This document shows, piece after piece, positions 32,030 to 41,203 of a stretch of 64,000 nucleotides of DNA. Below the pieces are notes generated by a model, which was given only the letters and a program-made list of their open reading frames with translations, ran no database searches and was not told the origin of the DNA. The DNA is from Bryobacterales bacterium. GTDB taxonomy: Bacteria; Acidobacteriota; Terriglobia; Bryobacterales; Bryobacteraceae. The stretch covers positions 1 to 64,000 of the forward strand of contig CANFEY010000012.1 in NCBI GenBank assembly GCA_947446025.1, in the 5' to 3' direction. A program made the position numbers and the translations under genes. Within the stretch, counting starts at the first letter, position 1. Every line of letters begins with the position of its first letter.

Positions 32030-32616
32030 TTGGATTGTGCCGACACGAGAAATACCGCGACCTCGGCCATCAGGTTCGGAAACGCAGTGATCTGTTTCTG
32101 TTTGGAGACGAACACTCGCTTTTCGAGGCGCCAGCCTTGGCGTTCCGCCAGCGATTCGAAATCGAGCACGCTCAGGAAGTGGATGTTGGGAGAATCGAAC
32201 CACTCGTGCGGAAAAAGATCCGTGCGCGGAGCCTTGCCTGCCCACATCGTCGCCCAGCGGACTGAATAGTGGCCGAAATTCGGGAACGTCACGATGGCGC
32301 GCTTGCCCACGCGCAGCATTCCATTGAGCACGCGCAACGGATCGCGCGTTTCCTGCAAGGTCTGCGAAAGAATCACGTAGTCGAAGACGTGGTCGGGGTA
32401 GTCGGTCACGGCGGATTCAAGGTTGCCCTGATACACAGAGACGCCGCGCGCGATGGCGCGTTGCACTTTTGGTCCGGCCAACTCCACACCGCGGCCATCG
32501 ACGTGTTTGTGCTCCTTGAGCCAGTCGAGCAGTTCGCCCTCGCCGCAGCCCAGGTCGAGCACGCGGGTGCCGGGGTTGACCAGTTCGCCGATGATTTCAA
32601 AGAGGAGGTTATCCAC
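32026..32616 (-). CDS. metW: Methionine biosynthesis protein MetW
   Basis: A 196-residue SAM-methyltransferase-fold protein. The nucleotide motif VLDLGCGEGELLDWL is near residue 19 and the MetW-specific QTLQETRDP near 92, with FPNFGHYSVRW after it. MetW activates MetX in several bacteria and is almost always next to it. Here the start overlaps the metX end by 8 bp and the stop overlaps the rluD-like start, so the three genes are translationally linked. Confidence 0.92.
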   Translation of the reverse strand: MDNLLFEIIGELVNPGTRVLDLGCGEGELLDWLKEHKHVDGRGVELAGPKVQRAIARGVSVYQGNLESAVTDYPDHVFDYVILSQTLQETRDPLRVLNGMLRVGKRAIVTFPNFGHYSVRWATMWAGKAPRTDLFPHEWFDSPNIHFLSVLDFESLAERQGWRLEKRVFVSKQKQITAFPNLMAEVAVFLVSAQSK

Positions 32617-33724
32617 GTTGGACCTTTTGGGGTTGCGCCTTTTGCCGCGTCACATCGCGGAACGTGCTGGCGAGGAACCCCGCGACCACTTCCTTCTGCT
32701 TATCCACTTCCACCAGGAACGCATCGTGCCCATAGCGTGAATCGAGATTGCAGTAAGCCACGTCGCAGTTGCGGCCGCGCAGAGCGCTCGCGATTTCAAG
32801 CGACTGGTAGCTGGGATACAGCCAATCAGACGTGAAGCTGATGACCAGGAAGCGAGCCTTCATGCCGTCAAACAACACGCCGAGCGCGCCGCGCTGCGTC
32901 AGGTCGAAGGTGTCCATCGCACGCGTGATGTAGATATAGGAATTCGCATCGAAACGATCCACGAACTTGTAGCCTTGATACTGCAAGTAGCTTTCGACCT
33001 CGAATTGCTCCCCGCCTGGGGAAGTCTCATTGGCACGCACGCGGCGGCCGAACTTTTCGCGCATGCTGTCGTCACTCATGTAAGTGATGTGGCCCACCAT
33101 GCGAGCCAGCTTGAGTCCGGTGCCGGGAAGCTTCTGCCCATAGTAGTTGCCGGCGGCCCAATCGGGGTCGGCCATGATGGCTTGGCGTCCGACTTCGTTA
33201 AACGCGATCTGCTGCGCGCTGTGCTGCGCGGTGGTGGCGATGGGCAGCGCGGCGGCAACGCTTTCCGGATAGGTCACGGCCCATTCCAGCGCCTGCATTC
33301 CACCCATGGAACCACCGGCCACGGCGAGCAGCCGTTCGATGCCGAGGCGGTCCACAAGTTTCTTCTGCAAACGCACCATGTCGGCGATGGTCACTTGCGG
33401 GAACGTCATGGCCCAGCGTTGGCCGGTAACCGGATTGATGGAGCCGGGACCGGTGGTGCCGCGGCAACCGCCGAGCACGTTGGAGCAGATTACGAAGTAC
33501 TTGTCGGTATCGAACGCGAGGCCGGGGCCGATCATGTTGAACCACCAGCCGCCGTCGCCCGCGGCATGTGCGTCGCCGGAAAACGCGTGGGCAACCAGGA
33601 TCGCGTTGCTGCGGTCGGCGTTCAGCGAGCCGTAGGTTTCATACGCGGCATCCACCTGCGAAAGCGTGACGCCGCAATCCAGCTCCAGGGATTCAAAGGT
33701 ATGCGTGCCGGTTTCCGTGACCAT
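32609..33724 (-). CDS. metX: Homoserine O-acetyltransferase
   Basis: MetX transfers an acetyl (or succinyl) group to homoserine for direct sulfhydrylation to homocysteine. An alpha/beta-hydrolase fold of 371 residues has the nucleophile elbow GGSMGGMQALEW, the N-terminal DCGVTLSQVDAAYETYGSLN and the C-terminal GHDAFLVE with the catalytic His. Acyl preference depends on a few residues and was not decided here. It lies 30 bp after the alpha/beta hydrolase on the same strand. The upstream gap holds two GTGTAC copies and no room for a SAM riboswitch. Confidence 0.93.
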   Translation of the reverse strand: MVTETGTHTFESLELDCGVTLSQVDAAYETYGSLNADRSNAILVAHAFSGDAHAAGDGGWWFNMIGPGLAFDTDKYFVICSNVLGGCRGTTGPGSINPVTGQRWAMTFPQVTIADMVRLQKKLVDRLGIERLLAVAGGSMGGMQALEWAVTYPESVAAALPIATTAQHSAQQIAFNEVGRQAIMADPDWAAGNYYGQKLPGTGLKLARMVGHITYMSDDSMREKFGRRVRANETSPGGEQFEVESYLQYQGYKFVDRFDANSYIYITRAMDTFDLTQRGALGVLFDGMKARFLVISFTSDWLYPSYQSLEIASALRGRNCDVAYCNLDSRYGHDAFLVEVDKQKEVVAGFLASTFRDVTRQKAQPQKVQRG

Positions 33725-33754
33725 TTAGAGACGTGTACTTTTAGTGTACAAGCC

Positions 33755-34582
33755 TCACGATAGCTCGTCATACCTTGAGAGCTGGCCCCCGCTGAGGATC
33801 TTCGCCCAGTAGTCGAAATACTTGTCGGTCTTGCGGTAGCCGCTGTGATCCTTTTTCACGCGCGCCGTGCAGTCGACCACGTAGACATTGGGCGTTTTCG
33901 CCAGCGTGACGGGCTTGCTGCGCGGACCCTTGCGGCCGAGCGCGCCGTGGATGCCATCGGTAATGTCGCCCACCCAGAAGCCGGTGCTGAGGACAGAATC
34001 TTGATCAGAGTGGCAGACGAAGCAGCGGTTGCAACTGTCCATCGCGGGGAAGAACGCTTCGTCCGGCTCGAGCAAATGGTTGTCCACCGCGGGTGCCGTG
34101 AGAATGAGGTTATCGACGAACACTTTCTTCGGGTTCTTCAGCGCCGACAATGCCACGCGCGCGCCGAGCGAATGGGTTTGCACGTCCACAGAGTGGGCAA
34201 CGGTGCGCAGCGCGTTGACCAGTTCGAGCAGCCGCGCCCCCGAACGAGTCGCGTTCAACACAGCCGGAGCGTAACCGAGCGAGGTAGAAAACCCCGGCCA
34301 CAGGAATCCTATGACTGTGCCGTAGCCCTGTGGTCCGGCAACTCCGGTTTTACGCATGCGGTCGACTATTTCCCAATACGCGGCCATGGCTTGGCCGACG
34401 CCGGTGTTGAAGCCATGCACCAGGATTCCCACGTGTTTGTCGGTGGCTGCGTTGAGGATATCGGTCAGCGTCAGGTCGTCAAACTTCTCCGGGTCCAGCG
34501 GATTCTTGTAATTCCGATAGCGGTTTTCGGACGCTAGAAGTTGGGTCGGCTTGAACCCCTTGCGGCAGCTGACAACGTACAT
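33755..34582 (-). CDS. Alpha/beta hydrolase of the DUF900 type
   Basis: A 275-residue protein with HVGILVHGFNTGVGQAM (the oxyanion region) near residue 50, nucleophile THSLGARVAL near 138, an acidic residue in HSDQDSVL and a later His. DUF900-type hydrolases look like lipases or esterases but are little studied. CFVCH in the middle resembles a haem site, but there is no signal peptide and the fold is cytoplasmic, so I do not treat it as one. It has AGGAGG upstream and lies 15 bp after the hpaB-like gene, in the same unit as metX. Confidence 0.7.
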   Translation of the reverse strand: MYVVSCRKGFKPTQLLASENRYRNYKNPLDPEKFDDLTLTDILNAATDKHVGILVHGFNTGVGQAMAAYWEIVDRMRKTGVAGPQGYGTVIGFLWPGFSTSLGYAPAVLNATRSGARLLELVNALRTVAHSVDVQTHSLGARVALSALKNPKKVFVDNLILTAPAVDNHLLEPDEAFFPAMDSCNRCFVCHSDQDSVLSTGFWVGDITDGIHGALGRKGPRSKPVTLAKTPNVYVVDCTARVKKDHSGYRKTDKYFDYWAKILSGGQLSRYDELS

Positions 34583-34597
34583 GAACTCCTCCTGTTT

Positions 34598-36136
34598 TTA
34601 CTTCTTCCCCATCACGATGCTGACGTCGTCCGGGTTGATCAAGTCTGGCACAGTCCAGCCGTCGAGGTTGTATTCGGACATGCACTGCTCGGCGAAGCCT
34701 TTATATTTGGCGCTGTGGCCCATGAGGTCGGAAACCATGAGCGTCTCGAAGCGGATGCTTTCGTGGTTGCCGAAGTAGTTGCGCTCATAGAGTTCATGAC
34801 GACCGCCGAATTCGGTACCCATGGCGTCCCACATGAGTTTCATCACCTTCACGCGGTCTTCGGCGGAGTAGCCGTTGGAGCCGCGGACGTATTGGTCGAG
34901 GTATTTGCGGATGTCCGGATTCTGGAAATCGCGCGCGTGGCTGGGCAGGTAGATGAGCGCGCTGGCGAGGACGTTTTCGACGATTTCCTTGAGCTTGGGG
35001 TAAATCGTGCTGGCGGCGACGCGATAGGCGAGGCCGTAATCGAGATTCGGGAGCACGTAACCCGGGGTCCAGTCCTTCGTCGTCCGGGCCATCGCGTCGG
35101 TAAGGCCCCAGAAGAGATTGCGCCATGCGAGCACTTCGCCGACCTGGGCTTGCACACCTCGGAAGTCCTTGGAGCCTGTCGCATCCACGCACTTGAGTAG
35201 GACGCCGGCGATGAAGTCGAGCTTGACCGACAGGCGCACGCAGCCATGGAACATGAAGCGCGGCAGGAAGCCGGAGCGCGGGAAGAAGTTGTTGACCTTG
35301 TCGATGTCGCCGTAAGCGAAGACGTTCTCATAGGGCACGAAAACTTTGTCGAAGACGATGATGGAATCGTTCTCGTCTAGACGGCTGGATAGCGGGTAGT
35401 CGAACGGGCTTCCCGTCGCCGCGGCCTGTAGTTCGTACGACGGGCGGCAGATCAGCTTCACTCCCGGCGCGTCGGTGGGGACGATGCAGACGAAGGCAAA
35501 ATCCTTGGTCTTGATGGGCAGCGCTCCGTTGTTGGCGATGAAGTTGTAATGCGTCAGCGCCGAGGTGGTGGCCACCACCTTCGCTCCACTCACGATCAGC
35601 CCCGCGTCGGTTTCTTTCTCGACGTGCATGTAGACGTCGCGGCACTCTTCCAGCTGCTTGTTGCGATCCACGGGCGGATTCACAATCGCGTGGTTGACGA
35701 AGGTACACTCTTCCTGCGTTTTCTTGTACCAGCGTTTGGCGTTCTCGTGATACGGGTGGTAGAAATCGGAGTTCGCGCCGAGCGTGGCCAGGAACGCCGC
35801 CTTGTAGTCCGGGCTGCGGCCCATCCAGCCGTACGTCACGCGAGCCCACTCCGCAATCGCATCGCGCGAGCCGACCATCTCTTCCACATTCTTCGGAGCT
35901 TGGAAGAAGCGTTGCGTGTAGCCGCCGCTGCCGGTGTCGGTGGGCGTGCAGAGGATGCCTTTCTTCTCGCCATGCAGCGCGTCATACAGGCGCGCGATCA
36001 TGCGGACCGTGTTGCGAAACGCGGGGTGCGTGGTGACGTCCTTGACGCGCTCGCCGTAGATGTAAATCTCACGCCCGTCGCGCAGGCTCTCGATGTATTC
36101 TTGTCCGGTGAATGGGCGGGTCCGCTGGGTGTCCAT
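34598..36136 (-). CDS. 4-hydroxyphenylacetate 3-monooxygenase-family oxygenase (HpaB-like)
   Basis: The family hydroxylates aromatic rings using FADH2 from a separate reductase. The 512 residues follow Hpa[37 protein letters not shown] at the start, [36 protein letters not shown], and [15 protein letters not shown]. The related 4-hydroxybutyryl-CoA dehydratase lacks part of this pattern, so a monooxygenase is preferred. No HpaC-type flavin reductase is nearby. Substrate is open. It heads a minus-strand run including the hydrolase and metXW, an unusual neighbourhood. Confidence 0.85.
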   Translation of the reverse strand: MDTQRTRPFTGQEYIESLRDGREIYIYGERVKDVTTHPAFRNTVRMIARLYDALHGEKKGILCTPTDTGSGGYTQRFFQAPKNVEEMVGSRDAIAEWARVTYGWMGRSPDYKAAFLATLGANSDFYHPYHENAKRWYKKTQEECTFVNHAIVNPPVDRNKQLEECRDVYMHVEKETDAGLIVSGAKVVATTSALTHYNFIANNGALPIKTKDFAFVCIVPTDAPGVKLICRPSYELQAAATGSPFDYPLSSRLDENDSIIVFDKVFVPYENVFAYGDIDKVNNFFPRSGFLPRFMFHGCVRLSVKLDFIAGVLLKCVDATGSKDFRGVQAQVGEVLAWRNLFWGLTDAMARTTKDWTPGYVLPNLDYGLAYRVAASTIYPKLKEIVENVLASALIYLPSHARDFQNPDIRKYLDQYVRGSNGYSAEDRVKVMKLMWDAMGTEFGGRHELYERNYFGNHESIRFETLMVSDLMGHSAKYKGFAEQCMSEYNLDGWTVPDLINPDDVSIVMGKK

Positions 36137-36142
36137 GGCTTG

Positions 36143-36370
36143 TCAGTCTATCAAATGGTGACGAGGCGAAGCTCGGGGGGCGATTCGGCGCAGGTCCGCG
36201 GCATCGCTGGTGACTACGGCCTGTCCCGCTTTGCGGGCGCAAATGGAGACATGGGCGTCGACGATGTCTTTCGTCCCCGTGGACGCGAGCAGGAGTGCGA
36301 CGGCGGTAGCGGCAAGATCCCCAAAGCCAGCATTGAGCGCGCAATGGCGCCAATGTTTGCCGCGGACGCT
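36143..36370 (-). pseudogene. PIN-domain toxin (VapC-like), C-terminal remnant
   Basis: This frame, missed by the track, reads GDLAATAVALLLASTGTKDI, then VDAHVSICARKAGQAVVTSD and AADLRRIAP. That is the C-terminal half of a PIN nuclease, including the 'DivDA..a..A' acidic cluster and the 'vvTsD..Dl' strand. The frame is closed upstream by TAG, and the N-terminal half with the first catalytic Asp is gone. It ends 7 bp before the hpaB-like gene begins. I read it as the ruin of a VapC-type toxin. Confidence 0.7.
36145..36150 (-). promoter_or_regulatory. Candidate -10 box TAGACT of the hpaB-like gene
   Basis: TAGACT lies 8 nt before the ATG and within the last codons of the PIN remnant. Spacing matches other leaderless candidates. 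Confidence 0.4.
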
Positions 36371-36464
36371 CTATTCCAAGCTGACTAAGAACGAGAGCGT
36401 CAGCATCAACAGCTTGGTGACCGCGATCATTGCGGAGGCTGTCGGGGCGAGGTTGGCGCGCTAG
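36336..36464 (+). pseudogene. RHH antitoxin C-terminal remnant
   Basis: The frame gives CLPRTLYSKLTKNESVSINS followed by LVTAIIAEAVGARLAR and a stop. This matches ribbon-helix-helix proteins ('rlP..L...L......SlN.lv..ll...vg'). The upstream part of the frame looks like the antisense of the PIN remnant, so no true N-terminus remains. It lies convergent to the PIN remnant, so the two need not have been partners. Confidence 0.55.
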
Positions 36465-36501
36465 CCCCTACACGTTTTCGCGCTGTGCGATGATAGCGGC
36501 T

Positions 36502-37344
36502 ATGTGGAAGCCACTTACCCTCGCCATTACCGTGTCCCTCGCTGCTCAAGCTGCCGTTAAGACCGACATGCTGGTCTCCGGCGCGTGGCTCGCCGACCAT
36601 TTGAAGGACGCAAACCTCGTCATCCTGCACGTGGCCCCGGCGCGCACGAGCTACGATGCCAACCACATTCCGGGGGCGCGCTACGTTGCGTTCGGTGAAC
36701 TCGCGGTGACCAAGGACGGCATCTCGAACGAACTCCCCGCGGTGGCCGATTTAAAAGCTGTGTTCGAACGCGCTGGAGTCAACGACAACGCGCGCGTGAT
36801 TCTGGTGACCGACGGCAGCGTGCTTTCGGCGACGCGGGCTTATTTCACGCTCGATTATTTGGGCCACGATCAGACCGCGCTGCTGGATGGAGGCATGGAA
36901 CAGTGGATCAAGGACGGGCGCGCGCTGACGAAGGACGCTCCCGTGGTAGCAGCAGGCAAGTTCACGCCGAAGCCGCGGCCGGAGCTGATCGTCAGCACGC
37001 CGGACGTCCAAAAGCAGACCACCGCCCCGTCAGCCAGGCTAACCCTGCTCGACGTGCGCAGCGCGCCTGAATTCACGGACCGCGGCCACATCCCGACGTC
37101 TCTCAATGCCAACTGGACCGATTCCCAACTCACAGGGAGTTCGGTGCTGAAGTCCGAAGACGCCCTGCGCCAACTCTACGCGGCCGCTGGCTTGGCGCCC
37201 AACAAGACTGTGGTCACCTACTGCAACTCCGGCATGCAGGCCAGCCAGTCGTACTTCACGCTGAAGTACCTCGGCTACGACGTGAAGCTCTACGACGGCA
37301 GCTTGGGCGAGTGGAACAAGGTGGGCGGGGCGATTCAGAAGTAA
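36502..37344 (+). CDS. Exported two-domain thiosulfate/mercaptopyruvate sulfurtransferase
   Basis: A 280-residue tandem rhodanese (SseA-like) with a signal peptide (KPLTLAITVSLAAQA), so it works in the periplasm. The inactive N-terminal domain has LVILHVAPARTSYDANHIPGA. The C-terminal domain has LLDVRSAPEFTDRGHIP and the active-site loop VVTYCNSGMQAS, with the Cys present. The active loop C-N-S-G-x-x-A differs from CRYG/CGSGVTA types. I chose the ATG giving MWKPLT, which starts the signal peptide; the track start is 24 codons earlier. Confidence 0.85.
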   Translation: MWKPLTLAITVSLAAQAAVKTDMLVSGAWLADHLKDANLVILHVAPARTSYDANHIPGARYVAFGELAVTKDGISNELPAVADLKAVFERAGVNDNARVILVTDGSVLSATRAYFTLDYLGHDQTALLDGGMEQWIKDGRALTKDAPVVAAGKFTPKPRPELIVSTPDVQKQTTAPSARLTLLDVRSAPEFTDRGHIPTSLNANWTDSQLTGSSVLKSEDALRQLYAAAGLAPNKTVVTYCNSGMQASQSYFTLKYLGYDVKLYDGSLGEWNKVGGAIQK

Positions 37345-37347
37345 ATT

Positions 37348-37398
37348 GCCTCCGCGTGGAACCTCGTGTTGGGGGGCGAGGGCGGTCCGCACGGAGGC
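37348..37398. other. Imperfect 13-bp inverted repeat after the sulfurtransferase gene
   Basis: GCCTCCGCGTGGA and TCCGCACGGAGGC pair with two mismatches over a 25-nt loop, just after the stop codon. It may act as a weak transcription end or mRNA-stabilising hairpin. No T-run follows directly. Confidence 0.35.
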
Positions 37399-37531
37399 GT
37401 TACTGCGATTGCCCCTGTGACGCGCGCGTTTCCGGTTTTCTTCCCTGTTTCTCAAAGAACTTTTTTGGCCGCCCTTGCTATCATGGATTTTACCCCCGGG
37501 CCGCCTCGGCCTCGATTTCCCGGTCTCTTAC

Positions 37532-40500
37532 ATGTCTCAAAGCCCCTTGCACCTTGCCTTCGGGTTCTCCTTCGAGGACCTCTATACACGTGACGGAATT
37601 GTGAAGCTGGACGCAGCGTTTCTGCATCAATTGCAGGCGACGGACGCGGGATTGCGGGCGCGGCTGGGCGAAGCTCGGGCGAATCCGGCTGGGCTGGAGC
37701 CGAAGCCGACGTCGGAGCTGATCATTGCGTTGGCTCCGCATGTGGAGGATTTTGTTGGTGAGTTGTTCGACATCGCCGAGGACTTGACGGGGCTACAGGC
37801 TCGGCATCACGCGCTGGCGCCGCTCAATGCGCTGAAGCGGAAATTTATCCAAAAGAAGGCGATTAGCGGCGTTAAGGAAGAGCAGGCCAACGCGATCAAC
37901 GGCATGGCACTGGCTGCCGAGCTAGAATCGCTGTTCGGGGAACCGCTCACTGAAGCGAGCTATGCCGAACACGTAAACCGTTGGCTCGAGGGCGAAGACA
38001 AGCACAAGACGCAGCTGGACATCGCGGCAAAGTATGGGGCATGGGCCGCGCTATCCGAATCGGGCCGTGAGCGTTATGGGCACCACAGCGTGCTGTTCCG
38101 GGTGCCGCAGAAATTGGTGATGGATCGACTGGTGCCGGTGGAATCGCTCACCACGCCCAACGGCGTGCACAATCAAATTCTGGCCGATCATCATCTGCGG
38201 CATCGCGAAGGTTTCAAGCTGACCGATCCCGGTATGGGCTTGGCGGGTGCGCTGGATCAGGCGAACTACTGCATCAAGTGCCACAACCAGGGCAAAGACA
38301 GCTGCTCAACCGGCCTCAAGGAAAAGGACGGGGCGTTCAAGGCGAGCGCGTTCGGCGTGCCGCTGGCGGGATGCCCGCTCGAAGAGAAGATCTCCGAGAT
38401 GAACCTGGTGAAGCAGAACGGCAACCCGATCGGGGCGCTGGCGATTGTCACGGTGGATAATCCGATGGCCGCAGCCACGGGGCATCGCATCTGCAATGAC
38501 TGCATGAAGTCGTGCATTTATCAGAAGCAGGACCCGGTGGATATTCCGCAGGTGGAAACGCGGACGCTGAAAGACGTGCTGGATCTGCCGTGGGGCTTTG
38601 AAATTTACAGCTTGCTGACGCGTTGGAATCCGCTGAATTTTTCGCGACCGGTGCCGCGCGCGGACTCGGGATACAAGGTGCTGGTGGTTGGTTTGGGACC
38701 GGCGGGCTTCACCTTGTCGCATCACTTGATGAATGATGGGCACACGGTTGCGGCGGTGGACGGGCTGAAGATTGAGCCGCTGGATCCGGGAGTGAGCGGC
38801 GTGACTCCGCTGGGCGAGCGCGTGCCGTTCCTGCCGGTGCGTGATGTGACGGACCTTTACGAATCGCTGGATGACCGCGTGATGGCGGGCTTCGGCGGCG
38901 TGGCGGAGTACGGGATCACGGTCCGCTGGAACAAGAATTTCTTGAAGATCATCCGCCTGCTGCTGGAGCGGCGCAAGCAGTTCGCGATGTTCGGCGGCGT
39001 GCGCTTCGGCGGGACCATGACGGTGGACAGCGCGTTTGCGATGGGCTTCGACCACATCGCGTTGTGCGCGGGTGCCGGTAAGCCGACGGTGATTCCGATG
39101 AAGAACGGTCTGGCTCGCGGTGTGCGGCAGGCGTCGGACTTCCTGATGGCGCTGCAGCTCACGGGCGCAGCGAAGTCGAACTCGGTTGCGAACCTGCAGC
39201 TGCGCATGCCGGTGGTGGTGATTGGCGGCGGGTTGACGGCGATTGATACTGCAACCGAATCGATGGCGTACTACGTGGTGCAGGTGGAGAAATTCCTGGA
39301 GCGTTACGAGACGCTGGTGAAGGAGTCCAGCGAAGCCGCAGTCCGGGCGAGTTGGAATGCGGAGGAGTCGGAAGCCGCGGGAGACTTTTTGGAGCACGCC
39401 CGAGCCATCCGAGCCGAGCGCGCAGCCGCCGCGCATGATGGACGCGTTCCGAACTTCGTGCCGCTCATCAACAGCTGGGGTGGGGTTACGCTGGCCTATC
39501 GCCGCCGCTTGATCGACGCGCCGAGCTACACGCTCAACCACGAGGAAGTGAACCTTGCGCTGCAAGAAGGCATCCGCTTTGCCGAGAGCCTTACACCCAA
39601 GGAAGTCGAGCTCGATCAATACGGCCACGCTGCCGCGCTGCTGGTAACGAATGCCGCTGGAGAGAAGCAGCGCCTGCCGGCGCGTTCGATTCTGGTGGCC
39701 GCCGGAACGCAGCCCAACACGGTGCTCGGCCGCGAGGACACCACCAACGTGTTCCTCGACGGCAAGTGGTTCCAGGCCGTCAACGAACAGGGCCAGCCGG
39801 TGAAGCCGGAGAAGAGCGCCAAGCCTGCGGAGGCTTCGGTACTAATGTCCGTGCGCGCCGATGGCCGCGCGCTCAGCTTCTTCGGCGATCTGCATCCTTC
39901 GTTCGCTGGCAACGTCGTGAAGGCGATGGGCAGCGCCAAGCAGGGGTTCCCGGTTGTCTCGCGCAGCCTTGCCCGCCGAGCTGCATCGGCACCCAGGCCC
40001 GCTGCACTGATCGCGCAACTCAATACCGAACTCCGGGCAACGGTGAAGGAAGTCGTCCGCCTCACGCACAACATCGTCGAGGTGATTGTGAAAGCGCCGC
40101 TGGCCGCCCGAGCGTTCCTGCCGGGCCAGTTTTACCGCCTGCAAAATTTCGAGACCCTTGCACCACGCGCTGGCAACACGGTGCTCGGCATGGAAGGGCT
40201 GGCGCTCACTGGAGCGTCGGTCAATCGCGAGGAAGGCCTGCTCTCAACCATCGTGCTAGAGATGGGCGGCTCCTCTGACCTCTGCGCGATTCTCAAGCCC
40301 GGCGAGCCTGTCATCCTGATGGGCCCCACGGGCACTCCCACGGAAACTCCCGCGAACGAGACGGCTCTGCTGGTCGGCGGCGGTCTTGGCAACGCGGTGC
40401 TGTTCAGCATCGGCCAGGAGTTGCGGGCCGCTGGATCGAAGACGGTCTACTTCGCCGGTTACAAGAAGCTGGTCGACCGATACAAGATCGACGAGATCGA

Positions 40501-40975
40501 AAAAGCGGCCGACGTGGTGATCTGGTGTTGTGATGAGGCTCCCGGCTTCGCGCCCACCCGCCCGCAGGACCGCACCTTCGTGGGCAACATCGTCGATGCA
40601 ATGTTGACCAACGCCGACCTGATCAAGGGAACGGACCGCATCATCGCCATCGGATCGGACGGCATGATGGCAGCCGTCGCACGCGCGCGGCACGGTGTGC
40701 TTCAGCCGCACTTAAGACCGGACCACCACGCCATCGGCAGCATCAACTCACCCATGCAGTGCATGATGAAAGAGATCTGCGCCCAGTGCCTGCAGCAGCA
40801 CAAGGACCCTATCACCGGCGAAGAGACGGTGGTGTTCTCCTGCTTCAATCAGGATCAATCGCTGGACAAGGTGGATTGGGCCAACCTTCGCACGCGCCTG
40901 CAGCAAAATGGTGTGCAGGAGAAGCTGACCAAGCAGTGGATCGACCGCAGCCTGCGCCAGATTGGTGTACGCTGA
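37532..40975 (+). CDS. Single-chain Nfn-like flavoprotein: GltD-type oxidoreductase fused to PyrK-type reductase
   Basis: Several modules lie on one 1147-residue chain. Residues 1-240 are helical and unrecognised. Residues 240-340 hold iron-sulfur-type cysteines (CIKC...C at 247-258, C281, CNDCMKSC at 321-328), as in GltD/NfnB. Residues 380-790 are an FAD/NAD(P) oxidoreductase with VVGLGPAG at 385-392 and a second Rossmann motif VVVIGGGLTAID. Residues 820-1100 are a ferredoxin-NADP reductase-like PyrK/NfnA domain with LVGGGLGNAV and C-terminal cysteines CMMKEICAQC...FSCF, suited to a [2Fe-2S] cluster. NfnAB bifurcates electrons between NADH, NADPH and ferredoxin; whether this fusion does so is inference. 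The track start is 19 codons too early. Confidence 0.8.
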   Translation: MSQSPLHLAFGFSFEDLYTRDGIVKLDAAFLHQLQATDAGLRARLGEARANPAGLEPKPTSELIIALAPHVEDFVGELFDIAEDLTGLQARHHALAPLNALKRKFIQKKAISGVKEEQANAINGMALAAELESLFGEPLTEASYAEHVNRWLEGEDKHKTQLDIAAKYGAWAALSESGRERYGHHSVLFRVPQKLVMDRLVPVESLTTPNGVHNQILADHHLRHREGFKLTDPGMGLAGALDQANYCIKCHNQGKDSCSTGLKEKDGAFKASAFGVPLAGCPLEEKISEMNLVKQNGNPIGALAIVTVDNPMAAATGHRICNDCMKSCIYQKQDPVDIPQVETRTLKDVLDLPWGFEIYSLLTRWNPLNFSRPVPRADSGYKVLVVGLGPAGFTLSHHLMNDGHTVAAVDGLKIEPLDPGVSGVTPLGERVPFLPVRDVTDLYESLDDRVMAGFGGVAEYGITVRWNKNFLKIIRLLLERRKQFAMFGGVRFGGTMTVDSAFAMGFDHIALCAGAGKPTVIPMKNGLARGVRQASDFLMALQLTGAAKSNSVANLQLRMPVVVIGGGLTAIDTATESMAYYVVQVEKFLERYETLVKESSEAAVRASWNAEESEAAGDFLEHARAIRAERAAAAHDGRVPNFVPLINSWGGVTLAYRRRLIDAPSYTLNHEEVNLALQEGIRFAESLTPKEVELDQYGHAAALLVTNAAGEKQRLPARSILVAAGTQPNTVLGREDTTNVFLDGKWFQAVNEQGQPVKPEKSAKPAEASVLMSVRADGRALSFFGDLHPSFAGNVVKAMGSAKQGFPVVSRSLARRAASAPRPAALIAQLNTELRATVKEVVRLTHNIVEVIVKAPLAARAFLPGQFYRLQNFETLAPRAGNTVLGMEGLALTGASVNREEGLLSTIVLEMGGSSDLCAILKPGEPVILMGPTGTPTETPANETALLVGGGLGNAVLFSIGQELRAAGSKTVYFAGYKKLVDRYKIDEIEKAADVVIWCCDEAPGFAPTRPQDRTFVGNIVDAMLTNADLIKGTDRIIAIGSDGMMAAVARARHGVLQPHLRPDHHAIGSINSPMQCMMKEICAQCLQQHKDPITGEETVVFSCFNQDQSLDKVDWANLRTRLQQNGVQEKLTKQWIDRSLRQIGVR

Positions 40976-40984
40976 GCTGGAGGC

Positions 40985-41203
40985 ATGCGCCAGCCCCATC
41001 GGATGACCGCGATCATCGAACGTGAAGGCGACGGGTTCGTCTCACTTTGTCCAGAGTTTGACATTGCAAGTCAGGGCGTGACCATCGGGGAAGCACGCGC
41101 GAATCTGGTGGAAGCGCTAGCCTTATTCTTCGAGACTGCGGACGAAGCAGAAGTCACGCGGCGGCTGCGCAACAGACTGAGCCGATCTCTGTTTGAAGCC
41201 TAG
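40985..41203 (+). CDS. Orphan HicB-family antitoxin-like protein
   Basis: A 72-residue protein with MTAIIEREGDGFVSLCPEFDIASQGVTIGEARANLVEALALFFE, the classical HicB/UPF0150 block. No HicA is upstream or downstream, so it is solitary; such orphans may regulate other loci or be relics. GGAGG precedes the track ATG by one base; a second ATG six codons later is also possible. It overlaps the stop of the convergent cupin by 4 bp. Confidence 0.75.
   Translation: MRQPHRMTAIIEREGDGFVSLCPEFDIASQGVTIGEARANLVEALALFFETADEAEVTRRLRNRLSRSLFEA

Noticed and set aside
33725-33754. SAM riboswitch upstream of metX
   Set aside because: The gap is only 30 bp, too short for any known SAM riboswitch.
34010-34040. 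CFVCH in the alpha/beta hydrolase as a haem site
   Set aside because: The protein has no signal peptide, and the motif lies in a loop of a cytoplasmic hydrolase fold.
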